Notes: a model not told the origin generated them from the sequence alone. Shown: positions 1-5,542, numbered from the stretch's first letter. The stretch is 5,720 nucleotides of DNA from JADJLQ01 sp034439915 (GCA_034439915.1 JAWXBI010000014.1:1-5720); one strand, 5' to 3'. Made by a program: numbers and translations.

Positions 1-560
1 TCATCACCCTTCTGATATTTATCGCGCAGTCGGTACCCATAAAGCCGGCTGAAGGTATCCCAATAGCCGGCGGTAAAACCTCCTTTTACGTCTTTGATCA
101 GATCAAAAAAAGAGACATCCAGTTCTCGTTCGATCATTTTAATCATAACCTTTCCCTGCATCCGGGTCATATTTTTAAAGGTATCTTTATAATCGCTTTT
201 CATTTCTTTATTGACGGTGCGGATGTATTTTTTCCGCTTCCCACGCTTCAGGTCCTCCGTCTCTTCTTTGATCTGTCGATATACTTCTATAGCTTCCTTT
301 GCAAAAGGATAAACATCAGCAGCATATCTTTTATACCTCATGTATAACTTGTATTCGTCGTAATTTTTAAACTGCCGTGGTGAACTTATATTGACATCCT
401 GAAGGTCGGCGATGTATAAGGTGTCATCCCCGGAGATCAATAATTTAACAACTTGCCCCTGTACAACCCTCCGCACTTCCTTTTCCGGCAGGGTATCTTG
501 TGACCAGGAAACAAAATACAACAGCGTGCAGATCAACAGGAGGTTGAATCGTTCATACAT
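1..560 (-). CDS. DUF4294 family secreted protein (3' end outside the window)
   Basis: Translating the minus strand from the ATG at 560-558 gives an uninterrupted frame of 186 codons that runs off the left edge. Residues 1-20 look like a signal peptide: a short charged start (MYER), a hydrophobic core at about 7-18, and likely cleavage near S20/Q21, so export to the periplasm or beyond is inferred. The rest is rich in charge and tyrosine and carries the recognisable DUF4294 pattern: a YPFA segment at 84-87, a basic stretch RGKRKKYIRTVNKE around 105-120, TRMQGKVMIKMIERE at 132-146, FFDLIKD at 151-157, and GYWDTFSRLYGYRLRDKY near the window edge. DUF4294 is a family of Bacteroidota proteins of about 200-240 residues with no known biochemical role, so only a short tail should be missing. 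A second ATG four bases in is out of frame, which supports the chosen start. No Shine-Dalgarno or good -7 box is visible. It is transcribed away from the OmpA-family gene. Confidence 0.85.
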   Translation of the reverse strand, partial: MYERFNLLLICTLLYFVSWSQDTLPEKEVRRVVQGQVVKLLISGDDTLYIADLQDVNISSPRQFKNYDEYKLYMRYKRYAADVYPFAKEAIEVYRQIKEETEDLKRGKRKKYIRTVNKEMKSDYKDTFKNMTRMQGKVMIKMIERELDVSFFDLIKDVKGGFTAGYWDTFSRLYGYRLRDKYQKGD

Positions 561-679
561 TTTGACTAAAACAGATGACCTTTGTATAAAAGTTTGTATC
601 CTGCGGTATCTTAATAATTTAATAACTAAAATGTCGTTAATATAGCGGTTTAGGGGTCGTAGGGCTATTTGGAACATAG
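561..679. promoter_or_regulatory. Divergent intergenic region between the DUF4294 and OmpA-family genes
   Basis: These 119 AT-rich bases separate two divergent start codons, so both promoters should lie here or just outside. The nearest match to the Bacteroidota -7 consensus TANNTTTG on the plus strand is GACCTTTG at 577-584, with one mismatch in the first base and no convincing -33 partner. I found no good -7 box on the minus strand. No Shine-Dalgarno sequence precedes either ATG. The assignment as a promoter region rests on gene arrangement rather than on motifs. Confidence 0.35.
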
Positions 680-2818
680 ATGATGAAAAGAGGCGGTAAT
701 TTAATGTGGATTTTAGTAATTATTTCAATTCAGCTGTTGCCAGCCCAATTTCGTTTGGAAAAACTGGGGCCTGAGATCAACTCCAGTCTTTACGATGAAA
801 TATCTCCGGTGGTCTCCCGGGATGGTCGCACCTTGTACTTTACCCGGACAGGTGCTCCCGATTTTCACCGGTCCCTGATCCAGGAAGAAGTCGATCTTTC
901 CAAAACCTTGTCGGAATCTGAATATTTCCAGGTGCTTAAAAACGTGTACTCTGAAATTGCCAATAAGAGGATAGAGTCCCCGGCAAGTTCATCTATCAAT
1001 CAGGATATCTGGATTGCAGACAGCAGAAACCGACAGTTTGACCGGATCTTCCACCCAGGTTTTCCGATAAACAATGCCCTCCCCAACAGTATCTGTTCCT
1101 TATCACCAAATGAAGGTACCATGGTAATCATCAATCACTTTGCCCGGGACGGTAGTATGTTTAAAGGTTTTTCATTTATCGACCGGAAAACTGATGGTTC
1201 ATTTACCTTTCCTGATCCAATCTATGTACACGATTTTTATTCCAATTCGCCCGAAGTGAATTTATGTATGAGCCGCGATGGCGATGTTGTAATCCTTTCA
1301 CTCAATAGAAAAGATAGTCAGGGTGAAAATGACCTTTATGTCAGTTTTAAGTTAAAATATAATCTTTGGAGTGAACCGGTTAATCTTGGCCCCGTGGTCA
1401 ATAGTAAATTTCGCGATTTGACCCCTTTTATTTCAGAAGACAAATCAAGATTGTTTTTTGCCAGCAACCGCCCAGGGGGCCACGGGGGGTCTGATATTTA
1501 TATGACCAGAAGACTGGACTATACCTGGTCATCCTGGACCAAACCGGAATTGTTGATTTCACCTGTCAACTCAGGCTATGACGACAGCAGTCCTGTAGTC
1601 ATTGACCCTTTTCTTTATTTTACTTCCAAACGGGATGGCACCAGCGATATATTCAGGATAGATTACCAATTCCAACCTCCAGTACTCAAGATTGCCCAGC
1701 CGATCGTATTGAGAGGTTCTATTCGCAACAGTATTACCCGGGAATTGATGGAAGCGAATTTATTGTTTGGACTCAGCCGATTAGCAACACCGGACCAATT
1801 ATATACTTCCTCTGATGGCAGGTTTGAAATCAAACTGGATAAATCCGATTCCTATCGATTGCTCCCTCAAAAAAAAGGGTTTATAGGTAAAGGCCAGTTG
1901 GTTGATGTTGCGATATTGGATCAATCCAACGCAAGATCCTATGAGATAGATTTTTATCTGTCCCCATTGGAGGTCAATCAAAAAATTGAAATAAACAATC
2001 TTTATTTTGAGCGGGGAAAACCCAATTTGTTGCCTGTTTCGTACCCTGAACTGGACCGTTTGGCTGAGTTATTGGATCAAAACCCCGGAATTCATATCCG
2101 TGTTGAAGGGCATACGGATAGTGTGGGTAAATACTATGAATTGCTGGATCTTTCCCGATCGAGGGCAGATTCGATCAAAAAATACCTCGTAGACCAGGGT
2201 GTAGTATCGGCCAGGATTACCACTGCCGGCTATGGTGGCACCCGGCCCATATCAGAAAACAATACGGAGGATAATCGGGCGTTAAACCGAAGGGTGGAAA
2301 TCATTATTACACATTCGGAGCTGGCATCTAAAAATCAGTATAAAAATCTACCCGAACCATCTGTACGAAAAACACCAGAGCCCCCAACGATTTGGGTGGA
2401 TACCCTTTCCGCGCCTTTGGTTGTTCAGCCCGCCGTACCCCTACAGAATAGTAAAGAACCCGTTTTCCCTCAAACCAATCCTGCCGAGTCTGGCATTTTG
2501 TCTGACCCGTCAGAAAAAGCAATCAACAGGATTTATTTTCTACCAAATGAACTTGCAATTGAAGATTCTTCATTTGTAAAAATCAGGAGTCTCATTGATT
2601 TTTTAATCGCTAATCCGGCTACAAAAATCATCTTAAAAGGTATGTGCAATGCCACAGAAACGATACCCGATCCTGTTACTTTTGCAAAACAAAGGGCAAT
2701 GGGGGTCAAAGAATTTCTTATTTTTAAATCTATAGCCCCAGGCCGCATCTCTATAGCTAATTTGTATGAACCGGATCAACAGGAAATGAGTGGGGTAAAG
2801 GTTATTATCCTCTATTAA
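680..2818 (+). CDS. OmpA-family outer-membrane protein: PD40 propeller, regulatory-like beta domain, OmpA domain and a degenerate second OmpA-like domain
   Basis: This is a 712-residue envelope protein. Residues 1-22 form a signal peptide with hydrophobic core 9-20 and likely cleavage at PA/Q23. PD40 (WD40-like) propeller repeats follow, with signatures at 40-56 (EISPVVSRDGRTLYFTR), about 188-205, 248-274 (ending SNRPGGHGGSDIY) and 298-320. A helical-looking insertion of about 50 residues lies between R56 and QDIW at 108-111. Residues about 343-430 resemble a carboxypeptidase regulatory-like beta-sandwich. The OmpA C-terminal domain spans about 438-545, with LYFERG at 441, VEGHTD at 475-480, R495 fifteen residues after D480, and NRRVE at 536-540. 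In OmpA/Pal proteins this Asp and Arg bind the diaminopimelate of peptidoglycan, so attachment to the cell wall is expected. A Pro-rich linker (about 546-612) leads to a second, degenerate OmpA-like module (615-712). PorE of the T9SS has a comparable layout plus TPRs, which I do not see here, so PorE identity is not claimed. ATGs at 683 and 704 are alternative starts; 680 gives the best charged N-region. Confidence 0.9.
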   Translation: MMKRGGNLMWILVIISIQLLPAQFRLEKLGPEINSSLYDEISPVVSRDGRTLYFTRTGAPDFHRSLIQEEVDLSKTLSESEYFQVLKNVYSEIANKRIESPASSSINQDIWIADSRNRQFDRIFHPGFPINNALPNSICSLSPNEGTMVIINHFARDGSMFKGFSFIDRKTDGSFTFPDPIYVHDFYSNSPEVNLCMSRDGDVVILSLNRKDSQGENDLYVSFKLKYNLWSEPVNLGPVVNSKFRDLTPFISEDKSRLFFASNRPGGHGGSDIYMTRRLDYTWSSWTKPELLISPVNSGYDDSSPVVIDPFLYFTSKRDGTSDIFRIDYQFQPPVLKIAQPIVLRGSIRNSITRELMEANLLFGLSRLATPDQLYTSSDGRFEIKLDKSDSYRLLPQKKGFIGKGQLVDVAILDQSNARSYEIDFYLSPLEVNQKIEINNLYFERGKPNLLPVSYPELDRLAELLDQNPGIHIRVEGHTDSVGKYYELLDLSRSRADSIKKYLVDQGVVSARITTAGYGGTRPISENNTEDNRALNRRVEIIITHSELASKNQYKNLPEPSVRKTPEPPTIWVDTLSAPLVVQPAVPLQNSKEPVFPQTNPAESGILSDPSEKAINRIYFLPNELAIEDSSFVKIRSLIDFLIANPATKIILKGMCNATETIPDPVTFAKQRAMGVKEFLIFKSIAPGRISIANLYEPDQQEMSGVKVIILY
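2522..2815 (+). other. Degenerate second OmpA-like domain (C-terminal module of the OmpA-family protein)
   Basis: Residues 615-712 line up with the canonical domain without gaps over their first half. Y442-F443 matches Y619-F620. VEGHTD (475-480) matches LKGMCN (652-657). LSRSRADSIKKYL (491-503) matches FAKQRAMGVKEFL (668-680). The Tyr-to-Asp/Asn distance is 38 residues in both copies, and the distance to the Arg (R495, R672) is 15 in both. The key Asp is replaced by N657. The NRRVE strand is replaced by SGVKV at 704-708, and the loop before it is 10 residues shorter. The fold probably persists, but peptidoglycan binding is likely weakened or lost. The domain assignment is inferred from this internal alignment. 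Confidence 0.7.
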
Positions 2819-2956
2819 ACGTTATTCATCATTCACGCCCCTAATCCGGTACGAGTCATAAATTCCCCATTTATTGGTTACCTTTGCGCCTGTTTTATAA
2901 AAGGACCACTACCACCAACATCCTATCCAACCTATTTTTTTTAATTATTTTTTAAT
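2819..2956. promoter_or_regulatory. Intergenic region between the OmpA-family and helicase genes
   Basis: These 138 bases hold a small AT-rich inverted repeat (ATAAAT 2858-2863, ATTTAT 2869-2874, loop TCCCC), which is too weak to call a terminator. A -7 box lies at 2879-2886. The leader that follows is rich in C and A and then turns into T tracts just before the helicase start. No GC-rich terminator for the OmpA-family gene is visible, so read-through into the helicase is possible. Confidence 0.4.
2879..2886 (+). promoter_or_regulatory. Bacteroidota -7 box TACCTTTG upstream of the helicase gene
   Basis: TACCTTTG is a full match to the TANNTTTG -7 element used by the Bacteroidota primary sigma factor. 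It sits 70 bases before the helicase ATG, giving a leader of roughly 60-65 nucleotides. No convincing TTTG -33 element is present at the usual spacing, so the call rests on the -7 box and its position. Confidence 0.5.
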
Positions 2957-4216
2957 ATGCCTTTTCGTACCCTCCAACTCATTGAACCTATATTAAGAGC
3001 CCTCAAAGAAGAAGGATATACTATTCCGACGCCCATTCAAACCCAGGCTATCCCGGTTGTTTTGCAAGGATCTGACCTGTTGGGTTGCGCTCAAACCGGT
3101 ACCGGAAAAACTGCAGCCTTTGCTATACCCATCCTTCAGATTTTGAGTGCCAATAAATCCCATGATAAAAAAAGAAGGTTAAGAAGCCTCATCGTGACCC
3201 CCACTCGTGAGCTGGCTATCCAGATCGGGGAAAGTTTTTCGGCTTATGGCCGGCACACCGGGTTGACGAGTACTGTATTATTCGGGGGGGTCAATCAAAA
3301 CCCGCAAACTGCAGCCTTGCGCAATAGCGTTGATATTGTGGTGGCTACCCCGGGCCGGTTGCTTGATCTGATGTCACAAGGTTATTTGTCCCTTCGGGAT
3401 ATAGAAATATTTGTGCTGGATGAGGCGGACCGGATGCTGGACATGGGATTTATTCACGATGTAAAAAAAATACTGGCAGCCCTGCCCAAAAAAAGACAGT
3501 CATTGTTTTTTTCGGCTACTCTTCCCCCGGAAATCATCAAACTGGCCGGTACTATATTGCATCAACCCGTCACCGTGTCGGTCACCCCGGTATCTTCCAC
3601 TGTAGAAACCACTAAGCAAGGGGTGTTTTTTGTGGATAAGGGAAATAAAAATGCTTTGTTGGTCTATCTCCTGAAAGATAAAAACATTAAGACGGCATTG
3701 GTATTTACCCGAACCAAACACGGTGCGGATAAAGTAGTTAAAATCCTTTTACAAAATCAGGTCAGGGCCGAAGCTATTCACGGCAATAAAGCACAAAATG
3801 CCCGGCAACGTGCTTTGAGTAATTTTAAAGCCCAGACCACAAGGGTTTTAGTAGCCACTGATATTGCTGCCCGGGGCATTGATGTAGACGATCTGGAATA
3901 TGTGATAAATTTTGAAATTCCCAATATCGCCGAAACCTATGTCCATCGCATTGGACGTACCGGCAGGGCTGGTGCCAAAGGCAATGCCTATTCCTTCTGT
4001 GATGCCGAAGAAAAAGCGTATCTGCGGGACATTGAAAAATTAATAACCAAAAAAATTCCGGTTATAGAGGGCCACCCTTATCCTTTGCAGATCCATAATC
4101 CGGTACAGGCACCCAAACCAAACCGCGAAAAAAGAAATTCTACTCATTCTGTGCGGAAAAGCCGGGGGACCAACACCCCACAAAGTTGGTATGGAAAGCC
4201 CAAGCCAGCCAGATAA
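2957..4216 (+). CDS. rhlE: RhlE-like DEAD-box ATP-dependent RNA helicase
   Basis: This 419-residue cytoplasmic protein has the complete DEAD-box motif set in order. The Q motif region is at 20-28 (GYTIPTPIQ), motif I AQTGTGKT at 45-52, Ia PTREL at 82-86, GG at 110-111, Ib TPGR at 131-134, motif II DEAD at 155-158 and motif III SAT at 186-188. In the second RecA domain VFTRT, ATDIAARGID and HRIGRTGR (330-337) are all present. It should unwind or remodel short RNA duplexes using ATP, for example in mRNA turnover, ribosome assembly or cold adaptation; those roles come from the family. The N-terminus and the segment YLRDIEKLITKKIP are typical of the RhlE subgroup. The tail from about 383 to 419 is short, basic and probably disordered, a usual RNA-binding extension. 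The ATG fits the expected family N-terminus; an AT-rich tract rather than a Shine-Dalgarno precedes it. A run of seven Gs at 3284-3290 encodes part of FGGV and leaves the frame intact. Gene boundaries and family are secure; the subgroup name is less so. Confidence 0.93.
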   Translation: MPFRTLQLIEPILRALKEEGYTIPTPIQTQAIPVVLQGSDLLGCAQTGTGKTAAFAIPILQILSANKSHDKKRRLRSLIVTPTRELAIQIGESFSAYGRHTGLTSTVLFGGVNQNPQTAALRNSVDIVVATPGRLLDLMSQGYLSLRDIEIFVLDEADRMLDMGFIHDVKKILAALPKKRQSLFFSATLPPEIIKLAGTILHQPVTVSVTPVSSTVETTKQGVFFVDKGNKNALLVYLLKDKNIKTALVFTRTKHGADKVVKILLQNQVRAEAIHGNKAQNARQRALSNFKAQTTRVLVATDIAARGIDVDDLEYVINFEIPNIAETYVHRIGRTGRAGAKGNAYSFCDAEEKAYLRDIEKLITKKIPVIEGHPYPLQIHNPVQAPKPNREKRNSTHSVRKSRGTNTPQSWYGKPKPAR

Positions 4217-4374
4217 TCATGGATTAGGCAAAAACTGCAGTATAGTCAACCTTTGCTGGTTAATTCACAAAATACTAATGAATGACTCAAAACAACTTTA
4301 CTTGTTCTAAATCATTCATTTATGGTTGGGAATTCTTCGTGTGCCCCTGGAGGAGATCCACCCAGAGAATTTAA
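4217..4374. other. Convergent intergenic region between the helicase and metal-binding lipoprotein genes
   Basis: The 158 bases lie between the 3' ends of convergent genes, where terminators for both are expected. The only clear structure is the AT-rich inverted repeat at 4277-4320. I see no open frame with protein-like composition here. Confidence 0.5.
4277..4320. terminator. Possible bidirectional terminator hairpin between convergent genes
   Basis: AATGAATGA (4277-4285) and TCATTCATT (4312-4320) form a perfect 9-bp inverted repeat. Inside it AACAA (4291-4295) and TTGTT (4302-4306) form a second 5-bp stem, separated by a symmetric 5x5 internal loop. The location between converging 3' ends suits a bidirectional terminator. 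The stems are AT-rich and there is no long T tract, so an intrinsic terminator is only a tentative call. Confidence 0.35.
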
Positions 4375-4656
4375 TTAATGATTGTGACCTTCGTGGCCTG
4401 GTTCAGCTTTTTTTATGGCTACCAATGCCATTCCACATTTGGAACATTTGTCGCCGTCTTTTCCTGTAACATCAGGATGCATGGGGCAGGCAAAAGCTAC
4501 TGCAGTTGAATCCATTGGGGCCATCATCGTATCAACGGCAGCCATGGCAGCAGCCGTGCTGTCGACCATAGATGTGGTAGTGTCAGTACCCGTATTTTTA
4601 CAAGCCACGGCTAAAAGTATAACCAATAGGCTGGAGAGAAATTGAATCTTTTTCAT
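4375..4656 (-). CDS. Heavy-metal-binding domain lipoprotein
   Basis: The 93-residue product begins MKKIQFLSSLLVILLAVAC, a lipoprotein signal peptide with lipobox AVAC and lipidation at C19, so a membrane-anchored, periplasm- or surface-facing protein is expected. Residues 20-55 are a low-complexity Thr/Ala/Met/Asp linker with DS and DT units (D32, D42, D49). The C-terminal module at about 55-81 reads ACPMHPDV...DKCSKCGMALV, with C57, H60, C71 and C74 as likely ligands. This is the short CPMHP/CxxCGM heavy-metal-binding domain, found in Bacteroidota as stand-alone lipoproteins and at the N-termini of CusB/CzcB-type efflux adaptors. The tail GHEGHNH adds three histidines. A role in binding copper, zinc or a similar metal is inferred from the family; no efflux or metal-sensor gene is visible in the window. 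It converges with the helicase and lies downstream of a paralogous lipoprotein gene, but has its own putative promoter, so the two need not form one operon. Confidence 0.88.
   Translation of the reverse strand: MKKIQFLSSLLVILLAVACKNTGTDTTTSMVDSTAAAMAAVDTMMAPMDSTAVAFACPMHPDVTGKDGDKCSKCGMALVAIKKAEPGHEGHNH
4429..4488 (-). other. CPMHP...CxxCGM metal-binding module
   Basis: This covers C57 to M76 of the lipoprotein. The pattern is CPMHP, a nine-residue loop containing GKDGD, then CSKCGM. The four candidate ligands C57, H60, C71 and C74 are all intact. Which metal is bound cannot be told from the sequence. Confidence 0.8.
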
Positions 4657-4667
4657 TATTTGTTTTA

Positions 4668-4679
4668 TTTGCGCGCAAA
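4668..4679. promoter_or_regulatory. 12-bp perfect palindrome TTTGCGCGCAAA at the lipoprotein promoter
   Basis: TTTGCGCGCAAA reads the same on both strands. It overlaps the end of the TAATTTTG -7 box on the minus strand and would cover the transcription start region of the metal-binding lipoprotein. A dimeric repressor could bind here, but no regulator is encoded nearby, so the operator role is inference. Confidence 0.35.
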
Positions 4680-4683
4680 ATTA
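4676..4683 (-). promoter_or_regulatory. -7 box TAATTTTG of the metal-binding lipoprotein gene
   Basis: On the minus strand TAATTTTG is a full match to TANNTTTG and ends 19 bases before the ATG at 4656, giving a very short leader. The same eight bases precede the paralogous lipoprotein gene. No TTTG -33 element is seen at normal spacing; that position is occupied by a direct repeat. Confidence 0.5.
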
Positions 4684-4693
4684 AACCCTTTAA

Positions 4694-4714
4694 CGTCTGC
4701 TTAAATGCGTCTGC
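4694..4714 (-). promoter_or_regulatory. Tandem 7-bp direct repeat GCAGACG upstream of the -7 box
   Basis: On the minus strand GCAGACG occurs twice with a 7-base spacer, a 14-base period. The nearer copy ends 10 bases upstream of the -7 box, so the pair lies where a -33 element would normally be. This is a reasonable place for an activator or response regulator, but the binding protein is unknown and chance cannot be excluded. Confidence 0.3.
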
Positions 4715-5028
4715 ATACGAACAATTAGTTAATACAAAACTGACTTAATAAACGATTTATTCACAATTGAACCTGCAAATAAAGCAACACCCCCAGGAGG
4801 CAAAAAAGCATTACCTTATACTGAAACGGTCAATTTCAATATTTCCCTGGAACCCAAGGTGGTATCATGATGCAACAAATCATGGATTGATTTTCTGGCC
4901 TACCTGTCCATACCAATGAAATGATAAACCAGGTTTCTACCGAGGTATCATCCAATTAACCCTGTTTCTTTTGGAAGGGTCAGGCCATCTACTTAAATTT
5001 ATACCCCCTTTGCCTTGCCGGATTGTAT

Positions 5029-5247
5029 TTATTGTTTTTTAGTCGTATCCATCATCATGCTATCCTTGGTTGCAGTCATCATGGAATCCTTCATTGCAGC
5101 ATGCATTATGGAGTCTTGTTTTGCGACTGCCATCAGCGAGTCGGCTGTGGCAGCTGCAGCAGCGGCGGCGGCATCGGCAGCCGCATTTTTACAGCTCATC
5201 GCTAAGAGAATAACTAATAGAGTGGCAAAAAGTTGGATCTTTTTCAT
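5029..5247 (-). CDS. Small Ala/Met/Asp-rich lipoprotein, paralogue of the neighbouring metal-binding lipoprotein
   Basis: The 72-residue product begins MKKIQLFATLLVILLAMSC, with lipobox AMSC and lipidation at C19. The signal peptide, and the coding bases under it, closely match the neighbouring metal-binding lipoprotein, indicating a duplication. After the cysteine comes an Ala-rich stretch with eight consecutive alanines (26-33), then four DS-hydrophobic-M units: DSLM (36), DSIM (45), DSMM (54) and DSMM (62), spaced 9, 9 and 8 residues, and a Lys-rich end. The CPMHP/CxxCGM module of the neighbour is absent and no other known domain is recognised. The mature part is probably disordered or a single helix. 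Function is unknown; eight methionines among the last 53 residues could bind copper(I), but this is speculation. An upstream in-frame TTG at 5265 was not chosen because it lies inside the -7 box and would add six residues before the signal peptide. Alanine codons are mixed, so this is not a pure triplet microsatellite. Confidence 0.78.
   Translation of the reverse strand: MKKIQLFATLLVILLAMSCKNAAADAAAAAAAATADSLMAVAKQDSIMHAAMKDSMMTATKDSMMMDTTKKQ
5053..5142 (-). repeat. Four DS-x-M peptide repeats within the small lipoprotein
   Basis: The translated units DSLM, DSIM, DSMM and DSMM recur every 8-9 residues (D36, D45, D54, D62). Their codons differ between copies, so the repeat is conserved at the peptide level more than at the DNA level. 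Confidence 0.6.
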
Positions 5248-5262
5248 TTCAATAATTTGAAG

Positions 5263-5270
5263 CAAAATTA
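5263..5270 (-). promoter_or_regulatory. -7 box TAATTTTG of the small lipoprotein gene
   Basis: On the minus strand TAATTTTG matches TANNTTTG in full and ends 15 bases before the ATG at 5247. A TTTTG lies 24 bases upstream of it (5299-5295), slightly farther than the usual -33 spacing of about 19-21. The octamer is the same one found before the paralogous gene. Confidence 0.55.
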
Positions 5271-5326
5271 GGAAAGAAAAAGAGGCTGTCTTAACAAAAT
5301 TTTAATGATATATATTATTTCCAAAT

Positions 5327-5396
5327 AGACCAGACCGTCAGAGATATATCCATAAAGGAGGCCATTAACACTAAATAGTGTTTTTGGTCCTGGTCT
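5327..5396. other. Nested inverted repeats, possible structured RNA or terminator
   Basis: The outer arms are AGACCAG (5327-5333) and CTGGTCT (5390-5396), a perfect 7-bp pairing. Nested inside, AACACT (5367-5372) and AGTGTT (5377-5382) form a perfect 6-bp stem with loop AAAT, extended past a 2x2 TT/TT internal loop by GGCCA (5360-5364) with TGGTC (5385-5389). A run of five Ts (5381-5385) covers the end of the inner stem on the plus strand. The G-T wobble in the extension makes the plus-strand RNA the better folder. No plus-strand promoter was recognised. Confidence 0.4.
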
Positions 5397-5452
5397 GAAG
5401 TCCTGAAATATATTTAGCCTTATTCGTTTAATCCTGAAATTTTAAAATATCG

Positions 5453-5466
5453 CAAATGCATCTGAA
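5453..5466 (+). repeat. Left arm of a 14-bp perfect inverted repeat
   Basis: CAAATGCATCTGAA here is the exact reverse complement of TTCAGATGCATTTG at 5645-5658. The arms are 178 bases apart, and the second lies inside the T9SS sorting domain coding sequence. A chance match of this length somewhere in the window is uncommon but not negligible. Confidence 0.5.
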
Positions 5467-5542
5467 GATGGACCTGCCGTGCAGGGATTCTCCGGGACGA
5501 TAAACTAGAAACAAACAGGGATCAGATTATACCAGCCTTAAA

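Larger units (their letters stand above)
4657..5028. other. 372-bp intergenic region between the two lipoprotein genes
   Basis: The first ~60 bases carry the promoter, palindrome and direct repeat of the downstream lipoprotein. The rest has no credible complete gene. One plus-strand frame from about 4733 to 4870 is open without a start codon and reads as a plausible protein fragment (for example LPYTETVNFNISLEPKVVS, ending at TGA). An 8-bp direct repeat GGTATCAT occurs at 4861-4868 and 4944-4951. No clear terminator follows the upstream lipoprotein gene. Confidence 0.4.
5271..5542. other. 272-bp intergenic region between the T9SS-secreted protein gene and the small lipoprotein gene
   Basis: No credible gene is seen on either strand; the frames are short and broken. 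It holds a structured element at 5327-5396, a small CCTGC/GCAGG hairpin at 5473-5485, and one arm of a 14-bp inverted repeat at 5453-5466. As part of a minus-strand transcript it would be the 3' untranslated region of the T9SS gene. Confidence 0.5.

Noticed and set aside
412..645. Plus-strand open frame of 77 codons at the left
   Set aside because: It lies opposite the DUF4294 gene, whose minus-strand translation has a signal peptide and recognisable family pattern. The plus frame has no such features.
680..2818. Assigning the OmpA-family protein as the T9SS component PorE
   Set aside because: The propeller, regulatory-like and OmpA domains resemble PorE, but no N-terminal TPR region is visible and no other T9SS machinery gene is adjacent.
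2858..2874. ATAAAT/ATTTAT inverted repeat as a terminator of the OmpA-family gene
   Set aside because: It is six A-T pairs with no T tract, and it abuts the helicase -7 box; likely a chance feature of AT-rich DNA.
3284..3290. Seven-G run in the helicase gene as a phase-variation site or frameshift
   Set aside because: The frame is intact and encodes the conserved GG motif; the run is short and there is no sign of an on/off design.
4415..4645. Plus-strand open frame opposite the metal-binding lipoprotein
   Set aside because: The minus strand encodes an intact lipobox and CPMHP/CxxCGM module; the plus frame is a by-product of the Ala/Thr-rich codons.
4861..4951. GGTATCAT 8-bp direct repeat as an insertion footprint or attachment site
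   Set aside because: Eight bases are expected to repeat by chance in this much sequence, and no integrase or transposase is nearby.
5015..5260. Plus-strand open frames opposite the small lipoprotein, including an Ala-rich one
   Set aside because: The GC-rich alanine codons read as alanine-like runs on both strands. Only the minus strand has a signal peptide, a lipobox and a promoter.
5248..5265. Upstream TTG start for the small lipoprotein
   Set aside because: The codon overlaps the TAATTTTG -7 box, so it would not be in the transcript, and the paralogue starts at the equivalent ATG.
5473..5485. CCTGC-CGT-GCAGG hairpin as a terminator for the T9SS gene
   Set aside because: Five base pairs, a three-base loop and no T tract following on the minus strand make it too weak to call.
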